A DNA stretch of 64,000 nt, from positions 62,001 to 126,000 of the forward strand of contig NZ_RHOR01000001.1 in NCBI RefSeq assembly GCF_003946625.1. Reading direction: 5' to 3'. The DNA is from Companilactobacillus kedongensis (GTDB lineage: Bacteria; Bacillota; Bacilli; Lactobacillales; Lactobacillaceae). Below are positions 23,332 to 32,196 of the stretch, in pieces. The stretch's first letter is position 1. The number at the start of each line of letters is the position of its first letter. The position numbers and the translations under genes were made by a program. The notes beneath the pieces were generated by a model. It made no database searches. It had not been told where the DNA came from and was given only the letters and a program-made list of their open reading frames with translations.

Positions 23332-24057
23332 ATGAAAAATTTAATCGTAATTACAGGTGCTAGTTCAGGATTCGGTGCTGAAATGGCCAAAATATTCAAT
23401 GCTGATGGTTATCCATTATTGTTACTTGGACGTCGCACTGAAAAAATTGAAGCACTAAAGCTTAGTGGAGAAGTTATGATCAGACATGCTGATGTGACTG
23501 ATCAAGATGAACTTTCAAAGGCAATTAAAGAAGCGGAATCAACTTATGGTCCAGTTGATCTTTTGATCAACAATGCTGGATTAATGCTACTTGGTAATAT
23601 TTGGAAACAGTCAGCAACAGAATGGCAAACAATGTTAGATACAAATGTTATGGGTGTCTTAAATGGGATGCAATTAGTCCTTCCTGAAATGAAGGAACGC
23701 CATCATGGAACAATTATCAATGTATCATCTATTGCCGGTTTCAAGGCTTTTCAAAATCATGCAGCCTATGTTGCCAGCAAATTTGGTGTCCACGGTTTAA
23801 GTGAAACAGTTAGACAAGAAGTTTCTGATGAGAATGTTCGAGTAATGTTAGTTGCACCGGGCGCTGCTGAAACGGAACTTTTGACACATGTTACCGATGA
23901 TAGTGCCTTGAGTGAATATGAAGATTGGAAGCAGTCTATGGGCGGAATCACACTTGATCCTAAACATGTCGCTGAAACAGTGAAATTTATGTACGATATG
24001 CCTCAAGAAGTTAATATCCGCGAAGTTGATATTGCTGCTACACGACAAGACAGCTAA
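23332..24057 (+). CDS. Short-chain dehydrogenase/reductase
   Basis: 241 residues. The nucleotide loop TGASSGFG (8-15) followed by GRR suggests NADP. NNAG lies near 83, the catalytic Ser in NVSSIAG, and Tyr/Lys in AAYVASK. The substrate loop contains APGAAETEL. It resembles the YdfG/serine-dehydrogenase-like branch common in lactobacilli. Its divergent HxlR neighbour suggests induction by an electrophile or quinone. Confidence 0.9.
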   Translation: MKNLIVITGASSGFGAEMAKIFNADGYPLLLLGRRTEKIEALKLSGEVMIRHADVTDQDELSKAIKEAESTYGPVDLLINNAGLMLLGNIWKQSATEWQTMLDTNVMGVLNGMQLVLPEMKERHHGTIINVSSIAGFKAFQNHAAYVASKFGVHGLSETVRQEVSDENVRVMLVAPGAAETELLTHVTDDSALSEYEDWKQSMGGITLDPKHVAETVKFMYDMPQEVNIREVDIAATRQDS

Positions 24058-24130
24058 TTTATTGTTATTTGCAACATATGGTGGTTCAATGTGAACGACA
24101 GATATAACGAGCCACTCAGGAGTAATGACT

Positions 24131-24562
24131 ATGAAAAAAACTGCGGGAATTTTATCAATATTCTTGTTGTTATTTTTAGCTGGATGTTCAACCTCCAAAA
24201 CACCTGAAGAGTCAAATACTAAAGAACAAGCTGTGAATTATCAGAGTTTACCAAAACGTGAAAAACGGGACATATATTTTAAGTTTCATAAGTCTAAATC
24301 TAAAAGTGATTACGCAGTAAGTATGACTGTTAAAAATGATTCTAAAAAAGATGTTAGATTTTATTTAACTAAATTTATTATCATGAACTCTTATGATTCA
24401 GATCTGGAAATAAGTTCAGGACTGCATAAAGTTATTGTCGTTGAACCAAACAGTAAAGTGACTGTTAACAACTTATTTGATCATATTTCGCACATGATCT
24501 TTGACGATTCAAGTGGATATTATTACTTAGATAACAACCATTTATTAGCAAACGCAAAATAA
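24131..24562 (+). CDS. Small lipoprotein
   Basis: 143 residues from the ATG at 24131 (AGGAG eight bases ahead; the ATG at 24125 is too close). The signal peptide ends in the lipobox LFLAGC. The mature part has an immunoglobulin-like beta pattern: DYAVSMTVKNDSKKDVRFYL, then VVEPNSKVTVNNLF. This resembles DUF4352/DUF5067-type lipoproteins, though I am not sure of the family. It has its own terminator. Confidence 0.75.
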   Translation: MKKTAGILSIFLLLFLAGCSTSKTPEESNTKEQAVNYQSLPKREKRDIYFKFHKSKSKSDYAVSMTVKNDSKKDVRFYLTKFIIMNSYDSDLEISSGLHKVIVVEPNSKVTVNNLFDHISHMIFDDSSGYYYLDNNHLLANAK

Positions 24563-24565
24563 CAA

Positions 24566-24600
24566 AAAGGGACCTTCTGAATAGATAGAAGGTCCCTTTA
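24566..24600. terminator. Lipoprotein gene terminator
   Basis: A perfect 13-bp stem (24566-24578 with 24587-24599), A-run left, T-rich right. Confidence 0.9.
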
Positions 24601-24725
24601 TTAGTGATACGATAAAATTAATAACTGTATTTTTGTATCTACGTTAAACACTACTATTGATCTATTACTTATAGGATAATTTTACATGTAAGTGGTTTTA
24701 CAGCAATTTATAAAGGAGATAAAGC

Positions 24726-25358
24726 ATGGACGATTTGGAATTATTACTACAACAGCTACAAGCAATAGCTCAATCTGGGCAACACTACACTAAAGATATT
24801 TTTGATCATGAAAGATATGATCAATTAGAGAACGTCGCCAAAAAATTAACTGCAGAATTAACTGGTGCAACTCCAAAGCAGATGGATATTTTCTTTGACT
24901 CTGATAATGGATATGTGACACCAAAGGTTGATATACGCGCGGTCACCTTTAACCATGAAGGTAAAATATTATTAGTTCATGAAAAGATAGAAGATACGTG
25001 GTCGATCCCTGGTGGTTGGGCAGATATCGGTTATTCACCAAGTAAAGTTGCTATTAAAGAAACTCACGAAGAAGCAAATATCCACGTTACTCCCAAGCGC
25101 TTGATTGCAGTAAAGGATATCCAAGTTCATCCATATGAGAGAAAAAATCTGAATTATATCTACAAACATTTCATTGAATGTATTCCAGATAATGATAATT
25201 TGAATAATGTCGATAATTCAGAGACGAGTGATGCCGAGTATTTCACGCTTGAGGAAGCTTTAAAATTAAAATTATCCTTACATCGTAATTTGCCGGAAGA
25301 TATTGAAATGGCATTTGAATGTCATAATAGTGAAAACTGGCAGACTATTTTTGATTAG
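24726..25358 (+). CDS. NUDIX hydrolase with N-terminal helical domain
   Basis: 210 residues after AAAGGAG. Residues 1-60 are the helical NUDIX_N-type extension (LLLQQLQAIAQSGQHYTKDIFDHERY). The Nudix box runs from GGWADIGYSPSKVA to KETHEEANI; the catalytic HEE is intact, while the first acidic residue is replaced by Tyr as is common in this ADP-ribose pyrophosphatase-like subgroup. It would hydrolyse a nucleoside diphosphate-sugar or related compound. Its stop overlaps by 4 bases the end of a convergent regulator gene. Confidence 0.88.
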   Translation: MDDLELLLQQLQAIAQSGQHYTKDIFDHERYDQLENVAKKLTAELTGATPKQMDIFFDSDNGYVTPKVDIRAVTFNHEGKILLVHEKIEDTWSIPGGWADIGYSPSKVAIKETHEEANIHVTPKRLIAVKDIQVHPYERKNLNYIYKHFIECIPDNDNLNNVDNSETSDAEYFTLEEALKLKLSLHRNLPEDIEMAFECHNSENWQTIFD

Positions 25359-26179
25359 TCTAGTTTGAATATTTTTTCATTGAATAAGTCAGTAAAGATC
25401 TTGGCTCGGTTATGTGGATCAAGAGCTAGATTTGATTTGTCAGTTTTGTTTAATAATTGTGCCAAAAGGTAGTACAAGTTTGCCAGCATATAATGTGAAT
25501 CATTTTTGGCAGCAAAGTCGATACCTTGATTGACCCAATTTATGGCATCTAAGTTTTTTTCTAAAATTAAATTAGCGTAAGCAGTTAAATAAAATAGAGC
25601 AATTTGATTAGTTTCAAATTTGGTAGAAGTGAATTTATCAAAGGCCTGGGTAATGTAATCCAAGGTCTTTTTTTCGTTGTTCTTCTTTGCATAAATAGCT
25701 GCCATTGATATCAAAATAAGTCGATCAAGTGTATTTAAAACATTGGAATTATCATGCGAAGAGAAAGCTAGTTTGAAGTTATATTCTGCCTGATCTAAGT
25801 TGTTATCTGTTTGAAGATAAGCAACACCTAAGTAGTAATAATATGCTTGAGTTTGTCGATCGGTAGAGATATTTTCAATTGTTTTTTCAGATAATAAGAA
25901 GTCTTTCAATTTCGCGTAGTCATGATTGTTGCAGAGAGAATCTATCTGTTTATTGAAATCCTTAATTGAACTCATCTGATAGTTACTATCTAAGCTCAAT
26001 TGATCCATGTTTATATGCAATCTTTGACATAGTAGTATCATAATTTCAGAATTCGGGATGTATTTGCCATGTTCAATTGAAGACAACATAGGCTGGAAAC
26101 AAATATTTTCACAAGTATTTTTTTGGGATAGATGTAGTGCTTTTCTTTTTTCTTTGAATATTTTACCTAAATTACTCAT
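25355..26179 (-). CDS. RRNPP/Rgg-like transcriptional regulator
   Basis: 274 residues, AAGGA before the ATG at 26179. An XRE helix-turn-helix fills 1-60 (KIFKEKRKALHLSQKN, then MLSSIEHGKYIPNSE). The remaining 200 residues are repeated helical pairs (YYYLGVAYLQ, then ALFYLTAYANLILEKNLDAINW, then ANLYYLLAQLL), as in the tetratricopeptide part of PlcR, PrgX and Rgg. These sense short exported peptides. No obvious pheromone gene is next to it; the divergent gene is an oxidoreductase. Confidence 0.78.
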   Translation of the reverse strand: MSNLGKIFKEKRKALHLSQKNTCENICFQPMLSSIEHGKYIPNSEIMILLCQRLHINMDQLSLDSNYQMSSIKDFNKQIDSLCNNHDYAKLKDFLLSEKTIENISTDRQTQAYYYYLGVAYLQTDNNLDQAEYNFKLAFSSHDNSNVLNTLDRLILISMAAIYAKKNNEKKTLDYITQAFDKFTSTKFETNQIALFYLTAYANLILEKNLDAINWVNQGIDFAAKNDSHYMLANLYYLLAQLLNKTDKSNLALDPHNRAKIFTDLFNEKIFKLD

Positions 26180-26313
26180 GCTTTTTCCTTACGTGTAATT
26201 GATTTAAGAAAAGTATATCCAGAATTAAACTTGACGGCAAAATATAAGAACTCTTATTATCCAGACAAATGACCACTTGTTATATTGTTTTTAAATCAAG
26301 AAGGAGAACAATC

Positions 26314-27207
26314 ATGCAAGCAATCATTCAAAATTCATACAATGGTATTTCTGATTTAAAAATTGAAGATGTTTCTGATCCTAAAATAAGTCCGTTATCA
26401 GTTTTAGTAGAGAACAAATATACCCCGGTGTTGCCATATGATTGGCGGACTGAAGAGGGGGAATTACAAAATATCCGTTCGGTGAAACTACCAATAATTA
26501 TCGGTTATGGTTTTGGCGGGATAGTTAAAGGCGTCGGCAGCCTTCGAAATAAAAATTTAATCGGAGAAAAGGTTATCGGCGCTATATTGTCAGGATCAAA
26601 TAGTACAATGATCGATTCTAAAATTCCACCACTATTATTCAGAGTTCCTAACAATGTAGAATTATCAGCTGCTACAACAATAATCGGAGGTGCTGATACG
26701 GCGTTAGGGATAGTAAAGAAAACACAAGTTAATTCTCATGATAAAGTTTTGATAACTGGAGCCTCTGGTGGGATTGGAACTTATTTGATTCAATTGTTGA
26801 AACTTCAAAATTTGAACGTAGTAGCAGTGGGTCATAAATCTAATCTTGGATTTTTAAAAAATGTTGGAGCCGATGAGGTTATTGACTATACAGACGAAGT
26901 TGAAAAAAAGTTATCCAGCATTTCAGACATTACTAAAGTGATCGATACTGCCGGCAACATAGATTTACTAAAAATGATTTCTAAGATATTTCCAACCGTA
27001 AAAATAGTTTCAATCGCAACTGACAGATTCGGACAATTTATTCAACCCAATATTTTGCCTAATGATTATCTGAAACTACTAAGTATGCTTAGTGAAAAGT
27101 CTTTGCAGGCGTACGTTCAGGAAGAATTTGATTATCGGGATGTTAAAGAAGCTCAATATAAATCGAAAAACTCACATTCTCAAGGTAGAATCCTGTTGAG
27201 TTATTAG
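26314..27207 (+). CDS. Quinone-oxidoreductase-like MDR enzyme
   Basis: 297 residues from the ATG at 26314 after AAGGAG; the ATG at 26269 has no site. A GroES-like N-terminal half contains PIIIGYGFGGIVKGVG. The Rossmann half has VLITGASGGIGTYLIQLL and GADEVIDYTDEV. Zinc ligands of alcohol dehydrogenases are missing, pointing to the NAD(P)H:quinone oxidoreductase branch. It is somewhat shorter than usual members (about 320). Divergent from the Rgg-like regulator, which may control it. Confidence 0.85.
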   Translation: MQAIIQNSYNGISDLKIEDVSDPKISPLSVLVENKYTPVLPYDWRTEEGELQNIRSVKLPIIIGYGFGGIVKGVGSLRNKNLIGEKVIGAILSGSNSTMIDSKIPPLLFRVPNNVELSAATTIIGGADTALGIVKKTQVNSHDKVLITGASGGIGTYLIQLLKLQNLNVVAVGHKSNLGFLKNVGADEVIDYTDEVEKKLSSISDITKVIDTAGNIDLLKMISKIFPTVKIVSIATDRFGQFIQPNILPNDYLKLLSMLSEKSLQAYVQEEFDYRDVKEAQYKSKNSHSQGRILLSY

Positions 27208-27218
27208 AAGGTGGTCAT

Positions 27219-27332
27219 ATGGAACATTTAGTAATATTACTTTTTAGTTCTTACTTATTTATTCAGTTGCTACGTATCAGTTTGATATTGGGATTGTTTT
27301 TATACTTAAAGAAAAAATTTACTAGTCGTTAA
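27219..27332 (+). CDS. 37-residue membrane peptide
   Basis: The ATG at 27219 follows GAAGGTGG, 11 bases after the oxidoreductase. A 25-residue hydrophobic stretch (LVILLFSSYLFIQLL, then RISLILGLFLYL) ends in KKKFTSR. The last four bases overlap the end of the convergent TetR gene. It is probably co-transcribed with the oxidoreductase. Function unknown. Confidence 0.45.
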   Translation: MEHLVILLFSSYLFIQLLRISLILGLFLYLKKKFTSR

Positions 27333-27922
27333 TCCTGATTCTTTAATTGTTTTAAACTAACTTTGATAGTTTCATGGTGGATCGTTTTAAGATCTTTTGT
27401 CGCAGTTTGTAAATCACAAACAGGATTTTTAAACCAGTTAAAAATAAATCCAGAAATAGCTCCAGCCAGATAAGCCGAATAAAGTTGTCCTTTTACGGTG
27501 TATGCGTTGTTTGACATTTGGGATGAACTTTTAAGCACAGTATCTTGAATAGTTTTAGTAAACTGATTTAAAAATAAGCCGTTATCTTTCAGAATTAAAA
27601 CTTTTAATGTGTCTTCATATGCAGATACACCGGCCATGATATTGTCAGAATATTCGTCAATTTGAGCGTCATTTATTTGATCGATATGATCGACTCGATT
27701 GGTAAATGCGCCTTCAATACTACTTAGTACATTTGAAACTAGTGTATTATAAAGATCTTCTTTGACCTCATAGTGCAGATAGAATGTATTTCGACTACAA
27801 CGAGCCACTTCACAGATCATTTTGATGGTAATATCTTTCAATGCCATATCTTTCATTAATGTTAAAAGAGCTTGTTTTAAATTGTCTTCAGTTTTGAGGT
27901 ACCTTAGATCGTTTTTATTCAA
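27329..27922 (-). CDS. TetR-family regulator
   Basis: About 197 residues. The TTG at 27922 is favoured because AAAGAG is nine bases ahead of it; a GTG at 27931 overlaps that site. The DNA-binding part is LLTLMKDMALKDITIKMICE then ARCSRNTFYLHYEVKEDLY. The helical ligand domain follows, ending WFKNPVCDLQ, a C-terminal layout like the DhaS/TetR_C_8 group. It lies between the oxidoreductase and the divergent FabK-like gene and may control either. Confidence 0.82.
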   Translation of the reverse strand: MNKNDLRYLKTEDNLKQALLTLMKDMALKDITIKMICEVARCSRNTFYLHYEVKEDLYNTLVSNVLSSIEGAFTNRVDHIDQINDAQIDEYSDNIMAGVSAYEDTLKVLILKDNGLFLNQFTKTIQDTVLKSSSQMSNNAYTVKGQLYSAYLAGAISGFIFNWFKNPVCDLQTATKDLKTIHHETIKVSLKQLKNQD

Positions 27923-28066
27923 AATTATCACTCTTTTTATTTTTTATAGGACATTATACCATGTAGGTGTTAGTTAAATCACATTTGGCAAGCGTTTGAC
28001 CATTGAACCGGTCTTCTAAACTTATTATATTGAGTTTTGAAAGTTTAATGAGATGAGGTACTGAGG

Positions 28067-29071
28067 ATGAACAGAGTAGCAGAAATATTAGGTATTAAAT
28101 ATCCATTTATTCAAGGAGCAATGTCTTGGCTAACTAATGCAAAATTTGTTGCGGCGGTTAGTAATGCCGGTGGACTTGGAATTTTAGGTCCTAATGCCGG
28201 ACAAAATACGGTAACTCCAGATCCTGTTGAAACAGCTGAACGTATGCGTTGTGAGATAAAAAAAGTTCAAGCTCTAACAGATAAACCATTTGCTGTAACT
28301 TTAATTGGCGGAAATGGTGGACCAACATCAGAATTCACACTAAAAACATTGGATGTAGTAATTGAAGAACATGTACCAGCTGTACTTGTTAATTCAGTTG
28401 GAGCATTGACTGGTGGTGATTATGGAATTGAGACATCTTTACTTGCACCACTAAAGGAACACAATATTAAAATTATCGTCCGTGCATGGCAGCCTTCAAT
28501 TGCCGATGCTCAAGCTGTACAAAAACAGGGTGGAGATATGTATGTAGCAACAGGTTTTGATGAAGGCGGTACTTTACCTGGAGCAGTTCTAGGATCATTT
28601 TCCATTTTGCCAATGATTGCCGATAGTGTTGATATTCCTGTTTTATTGGCCGGAGGTGTCAGCGATGTTAGAACCGTTAATGCTGCGTTCGCCTTAGGAG
28701 CAGAGGGAGTTTATGTTGGTACTCGCCTGATTCCAACAGTTGAAAATCCTGCAGCTGAAGTAACTAAGAAATTAATCGTTGATTCAACGTCAGAAGATTT
28801 AAAATTATTTCGTGTTGCGCCGGCTTATTATCGTTCATTGCCAACTACTTTGCGTAATCAATTGGTTAAAAATGATCAGGAAAAATCTGGACAGGAAGTT
28901 CTTGATGCTAATGCCAAATTAATGGGTGGAACAAGTGGAATGCGTATAGGTATGCTCGAAGGTGACTTGGAACATGGTTATGTTTCTGTTGGTACAGGGA
29001 TTTCTATGATTCGTGAAATTCAGTCTGTTGAGGATGTAGTTAATGAAATGATGGCAGATTATAAAGATTAA
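28067..29071 (+). CDS. FabK/nitronate monooxygenase-like flavoprotein
   Basis: 334 residues. The start KYPFIQGAMSWLTNAKF and the loop NAGGLGILG are standard in the FMN-dependent TIM barrels of this family. FDEGGTLPG near 165 and ALGAEGVYVGTRLIPT carry the catalytic loop and phosphate site. It could be nitronate monooxygenase, which detoxifies alkyl nitronates, or an enoyl-ACP reductase of the FabK kind. With no fatty-acid genes nearby, the former is a little more likely. AT-rich spacer and a TetR gene precede it. Confidence 0.85.
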   Translation: MNRVAEILGIKYPFIQGAMSWLTNAKFVAAVSNAGGLGILGPNAGQNTVTPDPVETAERMRCEIKKVQALTDKPFAVTLIGGNGGPTSEFTLKTLDVVIEEHVPAVLVNSVGALTGGDYGIETSLLAPLKEHNIKIIVRAWQPSIADAQAVQKQGGDMYVATGFDEGGTLPGAVLGSFSILPMIADSVDIPVLLAGGVSDVRTVNAAFALGAEGVYVGTRLIPTVENPAAEVTKKLIVDSTSEDLKLFRVAPAYYRSLPTTLRNQLVKNDQEKSGQEVLDANAKLMGGTSGMRIGMLEGDLEHGYVSVGTGISMIREIQSVEDVVNEMMADYKD

Positions 29072-29078
29072 TAGGAAT

Positions 29079-29117
29079 AAAAAAATCAGATTTCCCGTTA
29101 GGAGATCTGATTTTTTT
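29079..29117. terminator. Terminator of the FabK/NMO-like gene
   Basis: A stem AAAAAATCAGATTTCC / GGAGATCTGATTTTTT with a CGTTA loop and long A/T-runs, working both ways. Confidence 0.88.
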
Positions 29118-29121
29118 GTGA

Positions 29122-29220
29122 TTAAAATAGAAATACAATGGCAAAGCTTGCTAAGATAAATGGAAATTCAAAGCGGTACAAATTTAAGAAGGCACCCGCT
29201 TTTGTGTGGGTCTTTGTCAT
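29122..29220 (-). CDS. 32-residue hydrophobic peptide, possible
   Basis: ATG at 29220, stop at 29122, starting 16 bases after the TetR stop on the same strand. A polar start (MTKTHTKAG) is followed by a hydrophobic end (FPFILASFAIVFLF). The ribosome site is weak; co-transcription with the TetR gene is likely. Confidence 0.35.
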   Translation of the reverse strand: MTKTHTKAGAFLNLYRFEFPFILASFAIVFLF

Positions 29221-29235
29221 TGTAATTCGATGGTT

Positions 29236-29775
29236 TTAAACCCCTTTTTTAATTAAATTCCACATTTCTTCAAATCTGTGTTCATAGTTTGCTTCATTCC
29301 AAGTGTCTTTAAAATTAGGAAGTGTAAAGATCGAGAAGGCTGCTAAGATTAGTTCTGATTTCTCAAAGGTAGGGTCATTGTAACCCATGATTGTGTCCAT
29401 TTCTCGGTATGCATTAATGAGTACATTATGCAGAGCAACGGGGTTGTTATCAATATATTCAGTGTTCAAATCAAACATTTTAGGGTTTGTATTGAACGCT
29501 TCTTTTTTTGCGTTAACTAAGGCCCACAACCAGTCATGTAGTTTTTTTTCTTTTGATAGAGAGCTTGATACGTGAATTCTATTGATGATTTCACGCTTGA
29601 ACCATGATTCAGCAACGGCCTCCCAAAGTGCTTGTTTATTACGGAAATGTTTATATAATGCTGCATGCGAAAGTCCTAATTCTTTAGCAATTTGATCTAA
29701 AGTAACCTCGGAATTTCCAGTAGTCATGATTAATTTTTCTGCAGTAGTAATTATTTTAGCTTGTGTAGTTGCCAT
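29236..29775 (-). CDS. TetR/AcrR-family regulator
   Basis: 179 residues. The helix-turn-helix is VTLDQIAKELGLSHAALYKHFRNKQALWEAV, here given as VTLDQIAKELG and AALYKHFRNKQ. The rest is the helical ligand domain with a late ILAAFSIFTLPNF. AAAGGAG lies farther than usual from the ATG (about 17 bases). It is divergent from a quinone-oxidoreductase-like gene across a large inverted repeat, so it very likely represses both. Confidence 0.85.
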   Translation of the reverse strand: MATTQAKIITTAEKLIMTTGNSEVTLDQIAKELGLSHAALYKHFRNKQALWEAVAESWFKREIINRIHVSSSLSKEKKLHDWLWALVNAKKEAFNTNPKMFDLNTEYIDNNPVALHNVLINAYREMDTIMGYNDPTFEKSELILAAFSIFTLPNFKDTWNEANYEHRFEEMWNLIKKGV

Positions 29776-29836
29776 GATGTTTTTTAATAGAAACTCCTTT
29801 TATAATTTTATTTATTCTAACACAAAATAAGAATTA

Positions 29837-29908
29837 GTGACTTTATTTGACTTTTGTAACTAAACGATATAAACTGTCATCAGTTACAAAATACAAATAA
29901 AGTTACTT
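29837..29908. promoter_or_regulatory. Large double operator between tetR and the MDR enzyme gene
   Basis: TTTTGTAACT (29852-29861) and AGTTACAAAA (29882-29891) are perfect inverted arms. An outer pair, GTGACTTTATTTG and CAAATAAAGTTAC, extends the symmetry to about 25 bp each side. Each arm holds an inner and an outer GTAACT-type half site, as for two regulator dimers. Confidence 0.6.
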
Positions 29909-29934
29909 AATGAAATTTAGAGGAGAACTTTAAA

Positions 29935-30936
29935 ATGAAAGCAGCTCAATTATTAAAGTATGACAAGAATTTTAAATTGGAAGTAGGAGATATACCGACT
30001 CCCAAGCCAAACGATGATGAGGTATTGGTTAAGGTTAAGGTTGCCTCAGTCAATCCATTAGAGATGTTGATTGGTACTGGTAGCGTCAAGTTGATCCAGG
30101 ATTACGATAAGCCAACAACCATGGGGAATGAGTTATCAGGTATAGTTGAATCTGTTGGTAAGAATGTATCTGGTTTTAAAGTGGGGGATGCAATTTATTC
30201 TCGTTTACCATTAAATAAAATTGGTGCATTTGCGGAACATGTTGCAGTCGACTATCGTGCAATTGCTCTTAAACCTAAAAATTTAGACTTCGTTGAAAGT
30301 GCTGCTGTTCCATTAACAGGATTAACCGCTTATCAAGGATTGACTGAAGAGTTACAAGTACAATCTGGAAAAAGTATCATGATCCCCGGTGGCTCTGGTT
30401 CATTTGGACAAATGGCAATTCCTTTGGCAAAACAAATGGGATTAGATGTTTTTGTCAGTGGAAATGCTCGTTTTAAAGAATCTTCAATCGCAATTGGTGT
30501 CGATAAATATTTCGACTATCGTAAAGAAAACTATTGGGAACATTTAAAGTCAGTCGATTATGTAATTGACACAATTGGTAAAAATGAATACGATCATGAA
30601 TTACAAATTATCAAACCAGGTGGGAAGATCTTATCATTGAGAATGGGGCCTAATCGCCGCTTTGCTAAAGATCATGATTTATCATTTTTGAAGACAATGT
30701 TATTTTCAATTGCTGGTAAGGGTATTGATAAGAAAGCAAAACAAGCCGGTGCAGAATATCACTTTATTTTTGTTAGAAGTAGTGGAGAACAATTGAAAAA
30801 GATAACTAAAATCGTCGAGGATAATGATATCAGACCTGCAGTTGATCCAACTGAATTTAAGTTAGACGATATTAATGAAGCACTTGATTTAGTTGCGAAT
30901 GGTCACAGTAAAGGTAAAGTTGTAATTAAGTTTTAA
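29935..30936 (+). CDS. MDR-family oxidoreductase (quinone reductase-like)
   Basis: 333 residues after GAGGAGAA. The GroES-like part contains VASVNPLEMLIG and TMGNELSGIVESVG. The NAD(P) part has GKSIMIPGGSGSFGQMAIPL and GVDKYFDYR. Zinc-binding Cys and His clusters are absent, so it is probably an NADPH-dependent quinone or enone reductase. Divergent from the TetR gene with shared operators. Confidence 0.87.
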   Translation: MKAAQLLKYDKNFKLEVGDIPTPKPNDDEVLVKVKVASVNPLEMLIGTGSVKLIQDYDKPTTMGNELSGIVESVGKNVSGFKVGDAIYSRLPLNKIGAFAEHVAVDYRAIALKPKNLDFVESAAVPLTGLTAYQGLTEELQVQSGKSIMIPGGSGSFGQMAIPLAKQMGLDVFVSGNARFKESSIAIGVDKYFDYRKENYWEHLKSVDYVIDTIGKNEYDHELQIIKPGGKILSLRMGPNRRFAKDHDLSFLKTMLFSIAGKGIDKKAKQAGAEYHFIFVRSSGEQLKKITKIVEDNDIRPAVDPTEFKLDDINEALDLVANGHSKGKVVIKF

Positions 30937-30937
30937 A

Positions 30938-30992
30938 TAGAATCTGTATCTGCTTGAATTATTTCAGGTGTGATATAGATTCTGTTTTTTTA
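30938..30992 (+). terminator. Terminator of the MDR enzyme gene
   Basis: A stem AGAATCTGTATC / GATATAGATTCT with one wobble and a larger loop, followed by seven T. Confidence 0.7.
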
Positions 30993-31015
30993 TGTTGTGT
31001 TGGTATTGGAATGCC

Positions 31016-31198
31016 GCATCCGGTCGTGAGAAATATAGTCTGCAATGGGACCGGTCTGAGCCGAAGTGCGGTCTCAGACCTTGATTTTGAGCTTCGCAGA
31101 GTACGCGAATCTCAAAAGTCATCCGTGGTGTAAGAACGAGAAAGGCACTCGTCCTAACGCCACCTTCATTGCTGACTATATTTCTCATGACCGGATGC
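31016..31198 (-). repeat. Four-way-junction palindromic element, copy E5 (inverted)
   Basis: The longest P1 of the family: 32 bp (31016-31047 with 31167-31198) with only two mismatches. P4 is 31053-31060 with 31073-31080. P3 is 31083-31097 with 31105-31120. P2 is 31125-31140 with 31148-31163; on the minus strand its loop is TGCCTTT. It follows the terminator of the preceding gene. Confidence 0.87.
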
Positions 31199-31255
31199 TA
31201 GTTTGTTAATTATATTTTCATCAGTTATTTTTGACCACTTGGCTATCTATATTTA

Positions 31256-31300
31256 CCAGTTACTTGAATTATTGATACACGGTTAGCGGATGATGATATT
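31256..31300 (+). promoter_or_regulatory. Promoter with LytTR-like direct repeats
   Basis: TTGATA (31272-31277), 17 bases, GATATT (31295-31300). Two related GTTA-containing motifs (CCAGTTACT and ACGGTTAGC) lie 23 bp apart (GTT at 31259 and 31282), near the two-turn spacing of LytTR sites. Sites are imperfect. Confidence 0.4.
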
Positions 31301-31334
31301 CTCCAATCATATATTAGTGTTGGAGATGATGAAA

Positions 31335-32195
31335 ATGTTATTAGAAGCAAAGCACTTAACTAAAACTTTTGGTAAGTATGTCGCTGTAAATGATTTGAAT
31401 TTAAAAATTAAAAAGGGAAGTTTTACTGCATTGCTGGGACCTAATGGAGCTGGTAAATCCAGCACTATGAATATGTTAATTGGACTAAGTAAACCTACGT
31501 CTGGTGAGTTGATTTATTCGGATAAAATAAAACTTGGAGTGGTCTTTCAAAATAGTGTTTTGGATGAAATGTTAACGGTACAGGAGAATCTACAAATCAG
31601 AGCTAAGCAATATCGACATGTTTCAAAAAATAAAGTGAATGAAGTTATTCAACAACTTGGTTTGAATGAATTTACAGGTCAACGCTATGGAACTCTATCG
31701 GGTGGCCAAAAGCGGCGAGTAGATATTGCCCGTGCACTTCTAAATGATCCGGATATTTTGTTTCTTGATGAACCGACAACGGCATTAGATATTCAAACTA
31801 GAACTGCCATTTGGCACTTATTACAAGAATTGCAACAATCAAAGGAACTGACGATTATTTTAACAACGCATTACTTGGATGAAGCAGATTCAGCGGATGA
31901 CGTTTATATAATTGATCACGGAATGTTAATTGTTGAAGGGACAGCGGCTGATATCAAGGAACAATATGCTGAAGATATTCTTCATATAACAACGAGTGAT
32001 GTAGATAGATTGTGTAAAAATTCGAAGATATCGCCGATTCGTAAAACAACAACACAAGTAATTTATAGTTTGTCTAATTCAAAAGATGCATTGGAAATTC
32101 TAACTGCTAATAAATCTCTTATTACAAATTTTGAATTTAGACCAGGAACTATGGATGATGCCTTCTTAGCATTGACCGGTAATGAGGTGCACTAA
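31335..32195 (+). CDS. ABC transporter ATP-binding protein
   Basis: About 287 residues. The ATG at 31335 is nine bases from GGAG; ATGs at 31326 and 31329 are too close. Walker A GPNGAGKSS, signature LSGGQKRRV, Walker B ILFLDEPTT and the switch His in TTHYLDEA are all intact. The C-terminal 70 residues are the DrrA-type extension. With the next gene it forms a two-component exporter for a drug, peptide or lipid. First gene of an operon also carrying a LytTR regulator. Confidence 0.92.
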   Translation: MLLEAKHLTKTFGKYVAVNDLNLKIKKGSFTALLGPNGAGKSSTMNMLIGLSKPTSGELIYSDKIKLGVVFQNSVLDEMLTVQENLQIRAKQYRHVSKNKVNEVIQQLGLNEFTGQRYGTLSGGQKRRVDIARALLNDPDILFLDEPTTALDIQTRTAIWHLLQELQQSKELTIILTTHYLDEADSADDVYIIDHGMLIVEGTAADIKEQYAEDILHITTSDVDRLCKNSKISPIRKTTTQVIYSLSNSKDALEILTANKSLITNFEFRPGTMDDAFLALTGNEVH

Positions 32196-32196
32196 T

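Noticed and set aside
27987-28003. cre-like sequence before the FabK/NMO-like gene
   Set aside because: Only the AAGCG core fits; the flanks do not match the cre pattern well enough.
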